From: Chromobotia macracanthus
Lineage: Eukaryota > Chordata > Actinopteri > Cypriniformes > Botiidae
Direction: 5' to 3'
DNA length: 64,000 nt
NCBI GenBank assembly: GCA_036877525.1
Contig: JAZGTH010000011.1
Location: 1,487,501 to 1,551,500, forward strand
In this document: one piece after another, positions 36,768 through 48,760 of the stretch
Layout: each line of letters begins with the position of its first letter
How positions within the stretch are numbered: the stretch's first letter is position 1
The notes under the pieces: generated by a model
Told to the model about the DNA's origin: nothing
Seen by the model: only the letters and a program-made list of their open reading frames with translations
The model's database searches: none
Translations under genes and position numbers: made by a program

Positions 36768-36776
36768 TGAAGGTCA
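36768..36776 (+). promoter_or_regulatory. ERR response element candidate, perm1 proximal
   Basis: TGAAGGTCA matches the ERR extended half-site TNAAGGTCA exactly. It lies about 500 bp upstream of the presumed perm1 start. PERM1 is by definition induced by PGC-1 and ERR, which makes the site credible. About two matches per 64 kb are expected by chance. Confidence 0.45.
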
Positions 36777-37551
36777 TACGAGTCTGCCGCTGCCAGCGCT
36801 CTGCTGTGATCTTGTGCACGAATGTACGGTCTTCTATTCCCACTGCTCACAGACACATCATGATGAATACCGCTGAAGTTATTAATATCACACAGTACAT
36901 TCACATTTCCATCATTTGATACAACGCTGTTGCTCAACACATCTCCTCACCTCAGTGGTGCCAAAAACACATGCTGCTTATTATGCAAGAGTCATTTGTA
37001 CTAAAACAGACACCAGGAAACTGAAACACGGATGGAAAATATTACCAACACCATAGCAACGAATTTATTTGATTTAATAATGATTCCAGTTTGAATAAAT
37101 GAAAACAACATGCTTTTCTATCATTTGTATAAAATTGCTTATGCTGGTTCCAGTCGAGTCCAGAGCTGGTATGTCACATGGGTTCTGAAATCATTTTAAG
37201 AGACAACAGAAGGATTAACTAAATCGCCAAATTTGTGAAGTACTATTAAGTCAATATACTATTAGGATCTCTCACTATCTACACAGATCTAATGTCTGAA
37301 CGAACTCATGCCATCACAACAGAACTCCACTAGAAACAGAGGACAAAATATAGCATTCAAACCTTATTGTTTAATCATAGTCTTAAAGATAATACAGCAA
37401 ATTAAATGTGAGAACCAGAGACTGCAGAGATTAACCAGTGAGCAGTTCAAGTCACTTTTCATGCACAGATGAAGTCTTTTTAAAGTGTGAAGTCTTCCTG
37501 ACATTTAAGCCAACAAAACCCACTTTGCACTCAAAGGCAGAGTCAAATATA

Positions 37552-37560
37552 TAAAGGTCA
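37552..37560 (+). promoter_or_regulatory. ERR response element candidate, perm1 distal
   Basis: TAAAGGTCA is a second exact TNAAGGTCA match, about 1.25 kb upstream of the presumed perm1 start and in the same orientation as the proximal one. Confidence 0.35.
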
Positions 37561-37654
37561 CGAATGAAAACGTATAGATCTCTTCACTGTTCACATTTGT
37601 CTCCACTGTTTACAGAGATCAATTAACATCTACACTACGCTGATACACAGTTGA

Positions 37655-37668
37655 CCACAAGGTGGCAG
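37655..37668 (+). promoter_or_regulatory. CTCF-core-like motif
   Basis: CCACAAGGTGGCAG fits the CTCF core except for one base (A where a pyrimidine is usual). It stands at the edge between the perm1 promoter region and the desert, and points opposite to the motifs at 28996 and 29429. Confidence 0.35.
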
Positions 37669-38384
37669 TCTACATTAATCTGACAGCAGAGGACCTTAAA
37701 ACTTACTGTCATATGACCTTCAGTTATCTGGTTATGCAACACAATATAATCCATTCTGTACTAACCAAGGACTGTTTACATACCAGCTTAAGTTAACAGT
37801 CTCTTTATAACACTAACACATATTCCATTTTTAATGCTGGCCAATGACCTCACAAATTAAATTACAAGGATTTTTGATAGATCTGTTAATTTGCTGCAAG
37901 CAGACAACACACAGACGCACTGCAGCATTGGTAATGACTGATCTGATGACAGAGTCCTCTACCACACACAGGCTGACGGTTAAACTGATGGTGACCTGCT
38001 GCATGCCTGCAGACCTGCACAAAGCAGCAGTGGACAGAGACCCTCCTCACTCACCCCAGCACTCATCACCACTGATAACCAGAGCAGAGCCGTCACCACT
38101 CACTCATTTACCCATGCTGTGAATGACTGACCTCTGACCTCCTGCTATTACTCCTCACAAAGCAATCAGCTCTGGACAGCCTCCACAATGTAAAAGAAAC
38201 TATGCTTTCTGTAAGTGTTTAATTGCACTGATGAGAGAGATAGATTTTAGCCAGACTAGATGCTTGAGCAGCAGGCAGTTTATGGCCAAAGACTTAGAAT
38301 AAAGATCACTAAATGACCAGAAATAAAAGCCTTCAGTCTCAGTACACTGACAATAAAGAATTAATTCACCAATAAAACACAATT

Positions 38385-38790
38385 CTTTTACTGTTTACTC
38401 ACCCATATGTTGTTCTAAATGAGTATAGCGTTCTTGTTTCTATGGAAAGATAAAACATTTGGAGGAAGTTTGTTAGTTATAATTATATTATTCAAGTCTC
38501 AAAAAACACACAAAAGAAGCATATACATCATGAAATGTCCTCTCTTTAGACTATAGATCTGAAAAGAACAGATTCAATTCAAAATTCAAATTCAATACCT
38601 TCATATCATATATGCTGCATTATTTTGCACTGTTTTCTTTAGTCTCTGAAGCTTTCATCTCTATTCAATGTAAATGCATACATAAAAACATACTGCATTA
38701 AAAATCAACAGCTTACACATTTAGAATGATATGGGGGTAAATAAATAGACAAACTGTTTACTTTGGGATGAACAAATCTTTAAAAAAAAG
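38385..38790. mobile_element. non-autonomous DNA transposon of cyprinid type, nearly full length
   Basis: The left part reads CTTTTACTGTTTACTCACCC and ATATGTTGTTCTAAATG. The right part reads AGAATGATATGGGGGTAAAT and GTTTACTTTGGGATGAAC. The two ends are inverted versions of each other. They match, from memory, the abundant cyprinid element with ends '...CATTTACTCACCCTCATG...' and '...TTTTTGGGTGAACTATCC'. The interior contains the expected AACACACAAAAGAAG word. This is one of the better taxonomic clues in the window. Confidence 0.6.
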
Positions 38791-39776
38791 CCTTTTAAAG
38801 TTAATTTGTTAATAGAATTTTAATAGAATTGTATATATTCTACATTGTCTTTGTGGTAATCCTCTGCCATTGTCAGTGTGTTTAGACATGCAAATGAAGC
38901 TTTTGAAGAGTCATAATGTTTAGTTCTCTGTTGAATGGTACACTCTTCACCAGGACTGTCTAGATACCACAAGCTAAATGAGATCCACCAGACTGTTAAC
39001 AAGTGTTAGAGGTGAATACAACTCAATTAACATAACCAATGAGTCAGTTCTTTATTTTTCCTATTAAGAGCATGAGAGAATTTGTGTTCAGGCCGTCCAG
39101 TTCTCTGGACAATAAGATGGATTCTGAATGCTGCCATCACAGTAAGAAAACAAGCAGTTGCAACTCATGTGTTGCCTTATTTAACAAGGCTCAAGCAAAG
39201 GGGAAAGGTCAGAGGTCAGACAAGGTGTTACGAGGGTTTTAAAGTCACAGACATTACTCTGCCAACAGGAGAGTTTCATACACTGACATAAATTAAACCT
39301 TTCAAGATTACCACGCAGCCCTGTGCCAGACTTATGACGGTGACTGAGAGCCAACACAGCCCTCTGAGCCGTTAATCTACAGCACCAACAAGAGACAAGA
39401 AAGTTTTATACCTCTCTGCAGGAGCTGCCCTGCTGTTTGAAGGGAAGTTTACCCTCTCATTCACTGCATGAGAGGAAAATAAAGAAACCTGCCAGACAGC
39501 AAACAGCTCCCAAGCTCCACAGCTCCTCAACAATGATGTCACATGAAACAGGCAGATTCTCAGACTCGACATCGTGATTGGTTCTGGAGGTGCACTGCAT
39601 GTTTTGTAAATCTCCCTTAATTAAACACATGAACTGAACTGGAGGTGTTTGGGATAAAGGAGACAAAATGAACAGTGCTATTTTGTTCTGTTCTGTACAC
39701 AATACATCTACTCTCTCACAGCTAGGTAATAAAAGGATAAATAAAAATGAACATTCTTCATTTCTGAAATTCTTCA

Positions 39777-39855
39777 GAGCTGTGGCTTAGTGGTTGCTGT
39801 ATGTACTCTGACAAATGACAAAAGAGTTGTTGTTCAGCCCTGTTGACAACAGTTT
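39777..39855 (+). mobile_element. possible tRNA-derived SINE head
   Basis: GCTGTGGCTTAGTGGTTGCT resembles a pol III box A region, and GTTGTTCAGCCCTG about 50 bp later is a poor box B. It is short and degenerate. Confidence 0.3.
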
Positions 39856-41360
39856 ACCCTCAGGCCTTGGAGTCATGTCACACACAAACACACAAGACTC
39901 TCTCTGTCGGCCCCCTGTGAAACCAGACCTGCTAGAATGGCTGCTGGCCATTTATGTAAATGTTACAAACATCCAGCCTCAAGGCTCTCTGCTTGCTCTC
40001 TTTATATGAACCATGTGACACCTCACCACCTGCAACATCAGCATCAAACCCAGCCTAGCCACCTCTGTTTGTGTGTGTGTGGGTGCAGACAGATATGCTG
40101 CTTCACACTTTTAAGTCTGAATCTCTTTCCTCCAGCTTTGCTGCTGGGCGGCACTAAAGACTGCTCCTGAACCACAGATTACAAGTCCAAATCCTGCTCA
40201 TTATAGCTCTAACTGACTGTAATGTGGCCTTTGAGAAGCAGTACAAGCTATGAGGTGTTACTACACTTACTGGTTCCCCTGCTGTCTTTTCCACTTGTCA
40301 GTGGGCTCCACACTCCCACTACCATCAGTCTTCACAGACATAATTATTAAAGCGTTGGGCTGTGCTTCACATCGAAACCTTTCAATGTGACTGTTTCTGT
40401 GCACAAGTTTGAGGTCAGAAGAATGTCCACTCAGCCTCCTCAGCAGGAGAACCCCATCCTGGGCTGTACATTGTTGGGCGCTCCTTGACTTGCGGCCTGC
40501 TGCTCAAGGTGCATGGGTTTGGCTTTAATGTCAAGCCCTTGAACTAAAGCTCACCTGGGGGGGGGATCTGGTCAATATTGGTTTTGAGAGCGTGTGGAAA
40601 ATGTCAAAGTGTTAAGTTCTATTCACGTTCCAGATGCTGTTTGTTTCTGCAGTGAAAGGGCTGGTAGGCCATTAGTGTAAACAGCGCTTTGTCTCACAGC
40701 GGGAGAGGACGACACAAAACACAGATATAGAGATTACAGTCTGGCTTTAAAATGGCAAAACAGCAGGAGTTACAGAGACCTTAAAATGACTCACTAAAAA
40801 GTGAGAGATAAAGAAAACAGACTGTAATCACATGTAGGGAGTGTGAAATGCCAACAAATTTAACGCAATATCATATCACATTATTTAGCAAGCTATCACG
40901 TACGGCATTTTTCTTGCGCTGTTCATCATTAGTCTGTTGTCTGTGATATAAACTGATAGCTGCACACACACACACACACACACACAAATGTCATTAAACA
41001 CAGAGCTTGCGTTCCGTTGTGAGGAATTTTTTCCTATGAACTATGAACAAAAGAGAGAGAGGATGGCCAGGAAAGCGTAGAAGTTACGCGTGAGAACAGG
41101 TGGTGGGAAACCCACAGATCAAAGTAATGTATGTAAAATGTTCTTTAAATGTTTGCTTTGCATTGTGGGATTACAATACAGTGTGTGTTGTCTGGATTTG
41201 AGCCCTGCGTTGAAGAATTAAAAAACGTCTTTCAACAGTACTTCTGTCCAAACTTGCTTCCTGCTTTTAATCCACCTCCACAACACACTCCAAACAAACA
41301 TTCAGACACTGTGTGTGACGCTTCAACACACAACAAAATGTTTCTCAGGAAATGTGAAGA

Positions 41361-41420
41361 TTTTTACATTTACATTTAGGCATTTAGCAGATGCTTTTAT
41401 CCAAAGCAACTTACAAGGTG
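41361..41420 (-). mobile_element. SINE 3' tail, HE1-like
   Basis: TTTACATTTAGGCATTTAGC followed by AGATGCTTTTATCCAAAGCA and ACTTACAAGG is, in reverse, the familiar fish SINE tail 'TAAGTTGCTTTGGATAAAAG'. Only the tail is present. Confidence 0.65.
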
Positions 41421-41907
41421 AGGAACATGCTGCAGGACATGCCAACAGGCTTATCATTTTAATTTCATACCTAATGTTTCCATATTTCATAATTCTTCTT
41501 TTGACTTAATGGTGGCAGTGTTGGATCTGCCCAGAATTCTAACAGTGTAGCTGCAGAAAGATCCAAACATTCAGACATATTTGTGACAGATTGAGATTAT
41601 ACCCCAGTGTCAGTGTGCTGATATGTCAGGTGCAGTTCAGCTGGCATCTACAGGGTTAACAGCAATGAAACCACTCAAACTGGAATGAAGGAAGCAGGAA
41701 AACATTCCCACACTTTAGCTCTACTTTGTTTCTCTTTCTTTTCTGAATTGTGTCAAGACAGGCTGATGTAAAGCTCAACAGCACAAATGAAAAAAGGGAA
41801 GAGTAGAGTAAACTGAACACACTTCTGTAACTCACATGTTGGTAACAGGGTTTGTTTTCTATTCTTTAGGTCGCTGGCCCCTCCCTTCACCTCTGTGGGT
41901 TTTCCAG

Positions 41908-41909
<2 letters not shown>

Positions 41910-41943
<34 letters not shown>
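41910..41943. repeat. (AG)n microsatellite
   Basis: Thirty-four bases of uninterrupted AG in the perm1-her9 desert. Confidence 0.9.
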
Positions 41944-41948
<5 letters not shown>

Positions 41949-42224
41949 ACCACCTTCATCCTCTGTTCTCACAGGAGCTGATTGGCCAGATCTTGCCTCA
42001 TCGCTGTCACCTGACCTCACGAGCTGTGTAAACAAGAAGCGACAAACATGTAGTGTGAGAGGTGGGAAAGTTAAAACAAATTCCACTCTCTATTATTTCT
42101 TCTGTCACTTTAAAATAAACACTAAATGATCCTGTAAATAGCAGCCAGAATGCTGCTAAACCCAACATTATTTCTCCATTACTGTATTCTGTCAGACCTC
42201 ACTACTCATGTTCAGAAATGACCT

Positions 42225-42350
42225 TTCCACATTACTGACAGATGCTTTTATCCAAAGCCAGGACATCCAAGTTATACATTTTGTCAGCATGTGTTGTCTG
42301 GGAATCGAACCCATGATCTTGGGTGTTGATAGTTCTATGTGCTACCTGAT
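42225..42350 (-). mobile_element. tRNA-derived SINE, HE1-like, minus orientation
   Basis: GACAGATGCTTTTATCCAAA (tail) and TGGGAATCGAACCCATGATC (reversed box B; GGTTCGATTCC on the minus strand at 42301-42311, fully consensus) lie in the right order on the minus strand. GTGCTACCTG marks the reversed box A end. It is the most complete of the SINE copies in the window. Confidence 0.65.
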
Positions 42351-43414
42351 AGTCTCTATTTACTCTTCTTGCACTGTTACATGGGGTTCAAAGCTTGCCA
42401 TCTACTCACTGGCCAGTCTCGGATATAAACTGATAAAAGGAATAAATGTGTCATGAAACTGCTCTTGGAATCAGCTCACCACCGCTGAAACGTGGTATGC
42501 TTTCAGCTCCAGGCCATCACACACTGCAGGCTACCTACTTCAGGTGTCTCAGGCATGTTTCTCATGCTTAACAAAAAGTTGCACAAATGCAATTGCTTCC
42601 ACTCATATAGGTGGATGACAAGCAGTTGACATATTAAACCATGTGAAGACTGCTTTGAACTGTAAAACTGAGTCTGTTTGCTATTGCAAGTTCTGGACTT
42701 TGATCTGGTGATGATCATCTGAAGCCCTCAGATGTGGTAACATTCACGTGTGTATCAATCTGTCTGTCTCTCTCTTTCCCACACACTCGTAAAGAAGACA
42801 TTCTCATACCATGTGTGAGCGTTTACTGCTGTCTGAATCGTTTTTAATCACCATTCACTGTCAGCTGCTGTGTCCATCCACACCAACCACACCAACCCAC
42901 AGAGCTGTGAAGTAAACAACAGTAGCAGAGTGTGTGCGGCTTCATATGAGCTCAGCCATGACAGAGCTGAAGTGGAGGAAAAACCCAAAGCATTGAAAAA
43001 CTGCAAACACCCTGAATTTGATCATATGATCTTTTTTGTATGTTGCACAGCTGACTTGAATGTCCTGCATGTCCTGTATACTGTATGAAGTGTTCAGCAG
43101 TCAGGATGGTTACAAAACATGCATTTTAAAAATGTTTTAGCATCTGTCTTTGTCCCCCCAAAAATATCAACAGCTAGCTGCATCAGAGAGTAAAAACACT
43201 CGCTGTTTGTATGAGTATGGGCTGTTTGTATTTACTGTAAGTGTGTGTTTGTGCCTTGGGCTTCCTCATCCGACTGTTAAAGTGTGTAAGTGTGATGCAA
43301 GCTGCTGGGAACATGTGCGTGTATGTGATGATGGGACTCGTCACTATCAGACACACATCTCTGGCAGCGTGTGTGTTGACACTCTGCTGGAGGAGGAAGG
43401 AGCTGGCAGAGGTT

Positions 43415-43520
43415 GAGCGGAGCAGAGGTTTCCCACGGCTGAAGCTCGGCCGCCTCTGCATTCCTCCACTGCCAGCGCTCTGTTAATGTTTGGACAGCCT
43501 TGAACAAATAACACACCTTG
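43415..43520. promoter_or_regulatory. candidate regulatory element in desert
   Basis: A compact G+C-rich, complex stretch (CGGCTGAAGCTCGGCCGCCT ... CCAGCGCTCTGTTAATG) in AT-rich surroundings, without coding character. Called from composition alone. Confidence 0.2.
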
Positions 43521-45454
43521 GAAGGCACAAGTACACGCTCTTGTTCCTTTTCTCGCCCTCGCTCACACACTCCCCGCCTCCCTGTCTTTTTCTTTAACCC
43601 TGCCCACATCCTGACCGCAGGTGCTGTATCTCTTAATACCTGTCTATCAAAGATATGTCTTACATACGATGTGAGCATGGTCACACGTACTTCACCAGTG
43701 CGCAGCTATACAGGAGACTACGTAAAACTGCATACTTAAAGTGCGCACAAAGAATTTGCTGTTGTGAAAATCACAAACTACTGCAATGCATAATTGTTCA
43801 TTAAAAAAGCAAGCATACTTACACACAGTGAAAGTACATTTGTATCACTTTAATTGGTCTATTAAAGCATTAGTCACCATCCTGCAGTTCTGTGCAGGTT
43901 TTGTTTTCACTAACAACAAAAAACACCCAACAGAGCAACTATCTGGTACATAAATAAGGGGCGATGGAAACTTTACATGACCTAAGCACAGTTTGCCCAC
44001 TTCACAGCTAAACCCTCATGGGGAAAATGCAGAGCACTGACTATAACATCTGATAATCTATCAGAAAGAACACTGGCTGGTTAAAACAAAACTAAGCATG
44101 TTGCAGTACATTTGATAGGGGCATGTGTGTGACCTGCATGTGAAATTGCTTATGGGGAAAAGAGCTGATGAACGGGAACTGTTTAATCATGCAGGGCTCT
44201 GGACAGGCCACACATAAGTCTTAAAGTGACACACTCAAACCACCACAGCATGATAAATTAACAGCACGAGACACGGCAATGCATGCCTAAATGCATGACG
44301 GAAGTATGAGAAGAACTGAACAACATTTTAATCAAATAAAATAGGTGTACAAACAGCAATCTATTGCCATTAAATAACTCAATTTTGTCTTCCCTGAAAC
44401 GTTGTGTAGTGAGTGGTAATTACAAAATTTGCAGTGTTTATCAAAATAAGCTTTAAATAAACAGTTACATTTAAAGTTTATATTATGTGTTGCTGGACAT
44501 CCATACAGCAAACAAACAACACAAAACATTTAGCCTGAATGCATAAAGAGTAATAAGTAATTAAACTTCTCATTTTACTGTAAGGGGAAAAAAATAACGC
44601 ATTTAAACATCCATTGTAATTTAATGATTAACATTGATTAAACATTAGCAAAGTAAAGAAATGTGAATACAAGTGCACAATGTTTTAAACAACAAACAAC
44701 AGTTATTCACTGGCTATCTGAGGAAGAAAGAATTTAGTTTTTGTTAATCATGGCTATAATCATTTATTTTCTCGTTAATGTTTAAACTAGTACCCTAAAC
44801 AAATGCATGTGCGGGTTTATATCAAGACGGCAGCTGTGCAGTTCTGTAAACTCACGCGTAATGAATTTCATGTCACAAAGAGCAAGACGTGTTACACTGC
44901 TGCTCTCTGGAACTGTGCAGTCAAATGCTGCAGATTCACCGTCAGGAGGCCTCAGGCTGCATGCGTCTGACATCAGCAGTTCTGCAGCTGCGCTGACATC
45001 TGAGTGCTGCACCTGTTTCTCACGGTCACGCTGCCAGTGCTGCTCCTCTGCTGGTCACCTGCCAATATTGAGCTCAAAACATATTCCCGGCCAGTGGAAG
45101 TTAACTGTGATGCCGTGCCAAGGTCAGCACCTCACAAAACTGTCTCTGATTTGAGAAAGAACAGATCAAGACAAAGCATAAATCAGGCCGCTCGTGTCTC
45201 CTGAGCACTATTCAGAACCAAGACAGTACGTTGACATTTATGTGCAGTGCTTAATAATGACATCATGGCTATCTGACAAAAGATGTACAGCACTGCTTCC
45301 AAAACACAGCAGCTTATTGGCCATTTTCAAAATATCTGCAGAAACACTTGAGTGCACTCACGCAAACATACAAGCATGCTCATTCACTCATGCAACACAC
45401 ACTTGCACGCTCTCCCTCTGAGTACACAGAGCAGCTGCACGTGTATCGGCCTGC

Positions 45455-45800
45455 CTGCCTCTGTGAATGGGGAAGTGAAAAGCAGGCAGAGGAGTAACTG
45501 TGCTGCTGTGAAGCTGTTAAATATGGCTCTGCCAAGCTGCTCTCAGAGGCCACGCACGGCCCCACCAATCGCCTGTAATCTCTGACCCCATCAGTAAGAT
45601 ATATTCAGAGCCCATCAAACAGCTGTGCTGTTGCTGTGCGGGTGGGCAGAAACCGCTGAGGGGAGAGACCCATGAGAAACACAATCATTTAATTATCTCT
45701 TAACCTTTATTTGCTGGCCTGTCTTTTGGAGAGGCTTTCAGCAGTCACCTCAGCCAGCAGGCCATTAAATGTGACAGGTCTTTGTGGAAAGAGAGGAAAA
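45455..45800. promoter_or_regulatory. candidate regulatory element in desert
   Basis: Complex, balanced sequence holding CCACCAATCG and ATTTAATTATC (homeodomain type), followed by CAGCAGGCCATTAAATGTGA. It has no splice-framed coding and no repeat signature. Called from composition alone. Confidence 0.25.
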
Positions 45801-46099
45801 CACACAGCAGGGATGGGGCGCGAACATTTCAGGCTCTGGCTTTCATCAACATACTCACACAGAGGTGGGGAGGGTCTTCAGGAGGTTTGGATGGGGGCTG
45901 TTTTAGCAGGGACACAAAAGCGTTTCTGTGCAGCCAGCTCTGTGTAAAATTGGTGCTCTGTGCCGGATACAATAGAGCACAAAGACAGGGGGCTGGTGGT
46001 CCAGTGAGGAGCACGAGCACAGCTGTGAACAGAACCAGCACAGCCCGACTCAATATGAGCCCTCATCTCATCTGTAGTGCTCCTGCTGCAGCTTCCACC

Positions 46100-46215
46100 G
46101 GTACGCCACACAACGAGGGCCCTCAGCAAATCCTTTATTGTGACTTTCAAGGCCCTTTATGGCCCAAACCTTAAATATTTCATTAAAGCCCTTCACTCAC
46201 TCTCATTCTTCAGGT
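46100..46215 (+). mobile_element. possible LINE reverse-transcriptase tail fragment
   Basis: The frame IVTFKALYGPNLKYFIKALH then SLSFFRS resembles the C-terminal end of L2/CR1-type LINE ORF2 in fish ('TFKALHGLAP.YLSDLL..YSPSRSLRS'). At DNA level AATCCTTTATTGTGACTTTC and AAGGCCCTTTATGGCC show the same match. It is short and decayed. Confidence 0.35.
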
Positions 46216-46914
46216 CTATAATGAAGCACAGAACTGAGCTTCACTCTGAAATCTATTTACTAGAGAGTTAACAAAAGATTCCTGCAGGCCTGTTTGAGAT
46301 CAGATCAGTCCTGTTCCTCAAAGTTTTAAACTCGAAACACTTTCAGCTCTTCCGTATCTACAGCCACATCATCAGCTATCATGAACATATCAGCATGTTT
46401 CATAATAACCTAGCAGTAATATTAATTAAGTTCCATAACCTGAGATTAAAAAAAACTTAAAAAATTATCTAATAATTTACAAATAAGTAAAATATGTAAA
46501 TTACAATGTTGATAAAATGATCATTATAAATTACATTTTAAATATTTCTGACTTACAATAATAAACAACCAGTTTATTTATCATTACCACATGAACCAAA
46601 CATGAAACATGAAGTTTTAATGTTAAAAAAAACATGAAGTTTTAATGTTAAATTACACGTTGAAAGTATTTTGTGATCTAACAATTATTTGAAAAATTCA
46701 TACACTGCAAATGCTCATCCTATAACGTCTGTTTGCTGATAATTATCATCTTTGCTTTGTGTAATCACACTCACACAGATGATGATTAACCACTCGCATA
46801 CAAATATTTAACACTTGTTAATAACTTAACACAGCTTCATCAGCCTCTGTAAAGAGCTCTGAGAAGATCTATCTTTACGTGAGGTCCTACACTGCCCAGC
46901 TCATCTGACCGATA

Positions 46915-47350
46915 ATAATGACTTGCCTTTTGTCTGGGCCCTGATTCATCCAACACTTTAAGCAGCCCTTATGAATAATTCAATATTATCATTCAACTTA
47001 CTCAACCTCAGAGTTTATAAACGGATTCTTTTTTTCACACGTGAGAGAAACTGACTGGATAGGGGACATCACGCTGATGCACCTAACGGGGAAATAATGC
47101 ACAGCATGGGACGAAACAGGGGCCCAGCACAGATCTCTGGGGGTCCACTTAATAAATAAAATGCGTCACCAATTAAAAACTCATTGCCATTCTCTAATTT
47201 AGCCAGGGTCTTGTTAACCGCTGCCTGGCAGGGAGGCCTTCACTCGGGCCATGGCCCCTGTTACCAGCACCCTCCATAATAGAGAGCCTGCTTTTCCCAT
47301 TCTTTAAAACCACATCCCCTTTCCATTGGCATGTAAATAAGACATTTATT
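46915..47350. promoter_or_regulatory. candidate regulatory element in desert
   Basis: Two complex blocks (46920-47000 and 47100-47350) contain ATGAATAATTCAATATTATC, CACCAATTAAAAACTCATTG, CTCTAATTTAGCC and TGCCTGGCAGGGAGG. The density of unique, balanced sequence with AT-core homeodomain words is typical of vertebrate non-coding enhancers; conservation is untested. Confidence 0.3.
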
Positions 47351-48559
47351 CAGCACCACTTTTCCATCCAAGGCAAAAAAAGACCATCAATGTCTTTTTT
47401 CTCTGCAAAACAAAGAAATCTATAGTTTCAGATTTTTTTACACTCCCAAAAAAAGTCTTGCTTTTCTTTTGGGGCATTCTCATGGTAATGGTGTTGACAC
47501 AACTTTGGGTGGTGTGGGTATACAACACATATGAACCCCAGCAGAAGTCCATTACAGAAATGCTGTTTCTGTGAGAAAGTCAAATGTTTAAGAGGCTTCT
47601 TTTAAAGGCGGGGAGAATCGGTGCTTCACAGAGACAGCAGGAGAGCTTTTCACAGTTTAACTGAAACTAAAGGCTGTTCAGGTCTGATGTTAGTTAACAG
47701 GAGTCAAATGTGTTAGAATGCATAAGAAGGCAGTTTATTCTAAGACTGTGTTTAAGATTTTGTCTTTTTTTAAAAAAATTTATTGCACACTTGTTTCTTT
47801 TATCGCTTGCTGTTCATTCAGTATTTGTTCACTCTCTGTTCAAGTGTTATTTGTTTGTTTGTTTTTACATTTACACCCATTTACATTTATGGTTTTCAAC
47901 ATGCAAACTAGAGCAGAAAGGCAGAGGACTCGTCAGAGAGATGCTTTAGAGTCAACGAGGTGTCAGCGTGTCTAAGAGAATAAAGAAAAGACAGTTGGTT
48001 TGGAAGATTTTACACTTTTATCATCAGACATACTACAGGACAAAATCTGGTAAAACTGTTTACCTCAAAATAAAATACTTTTATTTTTTTATATCATTTT
48101 TAAGCTTGTGTCATGTATTTAATAAATACTAAATTATTTTCACTGAAGGGTTACAAGTTGAGCTGTACTGACTGCATATAAAATGTCTGCTTGTATCTAT
48201 TATTAAGTCTCTCTCATACAGGCGTACAGGAATGTGAACTGTTCCATCTGAAAGGGTTCAAATAAGTGTTTCCAAGCCGTTTCTCCAAGTCTGAGAGAAA
48301 CACTGAATTAAGGGAAGTACCAAATCCACCATTAAATCAAAGCCGTACTTTGTACTTTTTGTATGAATTCAGGTGGGGACGGACTTTCAAAAGACACAAA
48401 GAACATCACTACTGGATGACATCAGAGGCAACAGCTTGGTCCCATGACCCACATCTGTTAACCTAACCTATACAACAGCCTGCGTGCACTTCAGGATTTT
48501 AAAGTTTTGCTTTAAAATTCAGGGCCAAAGAGGGAGAAGGAGAGCAAGCAAGACAGACA

Positions 48560-48760
48560 GAAATAGAGAGAATAAGCCGTCTAAAGTGATTGTCCTCTGC
48601 ATTTATTCAGCAGGCTTTGAAGAGAGCTAAGAGGGGATGTGTCTGTGCTCTCATTACATAATGCCACCTCACTAACCTCAGGGGTCAGACCCAGACTAAC
48701 ACAGTAACCCTGAGCCCTGATCCACCTCCAGCCCCTTTAGTGGTGCAGTCAGCTGTCAGT
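48560..48760. promoter_or_regulatory. candidate regulatory element in desert
   Basis: Complex non-repeat sequence (AAGCCGTCTAAAGTGATTGT ... TCTCATTACATAATGCCACC) without coding potential. Called from composition alone. Confidence 0.2.
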
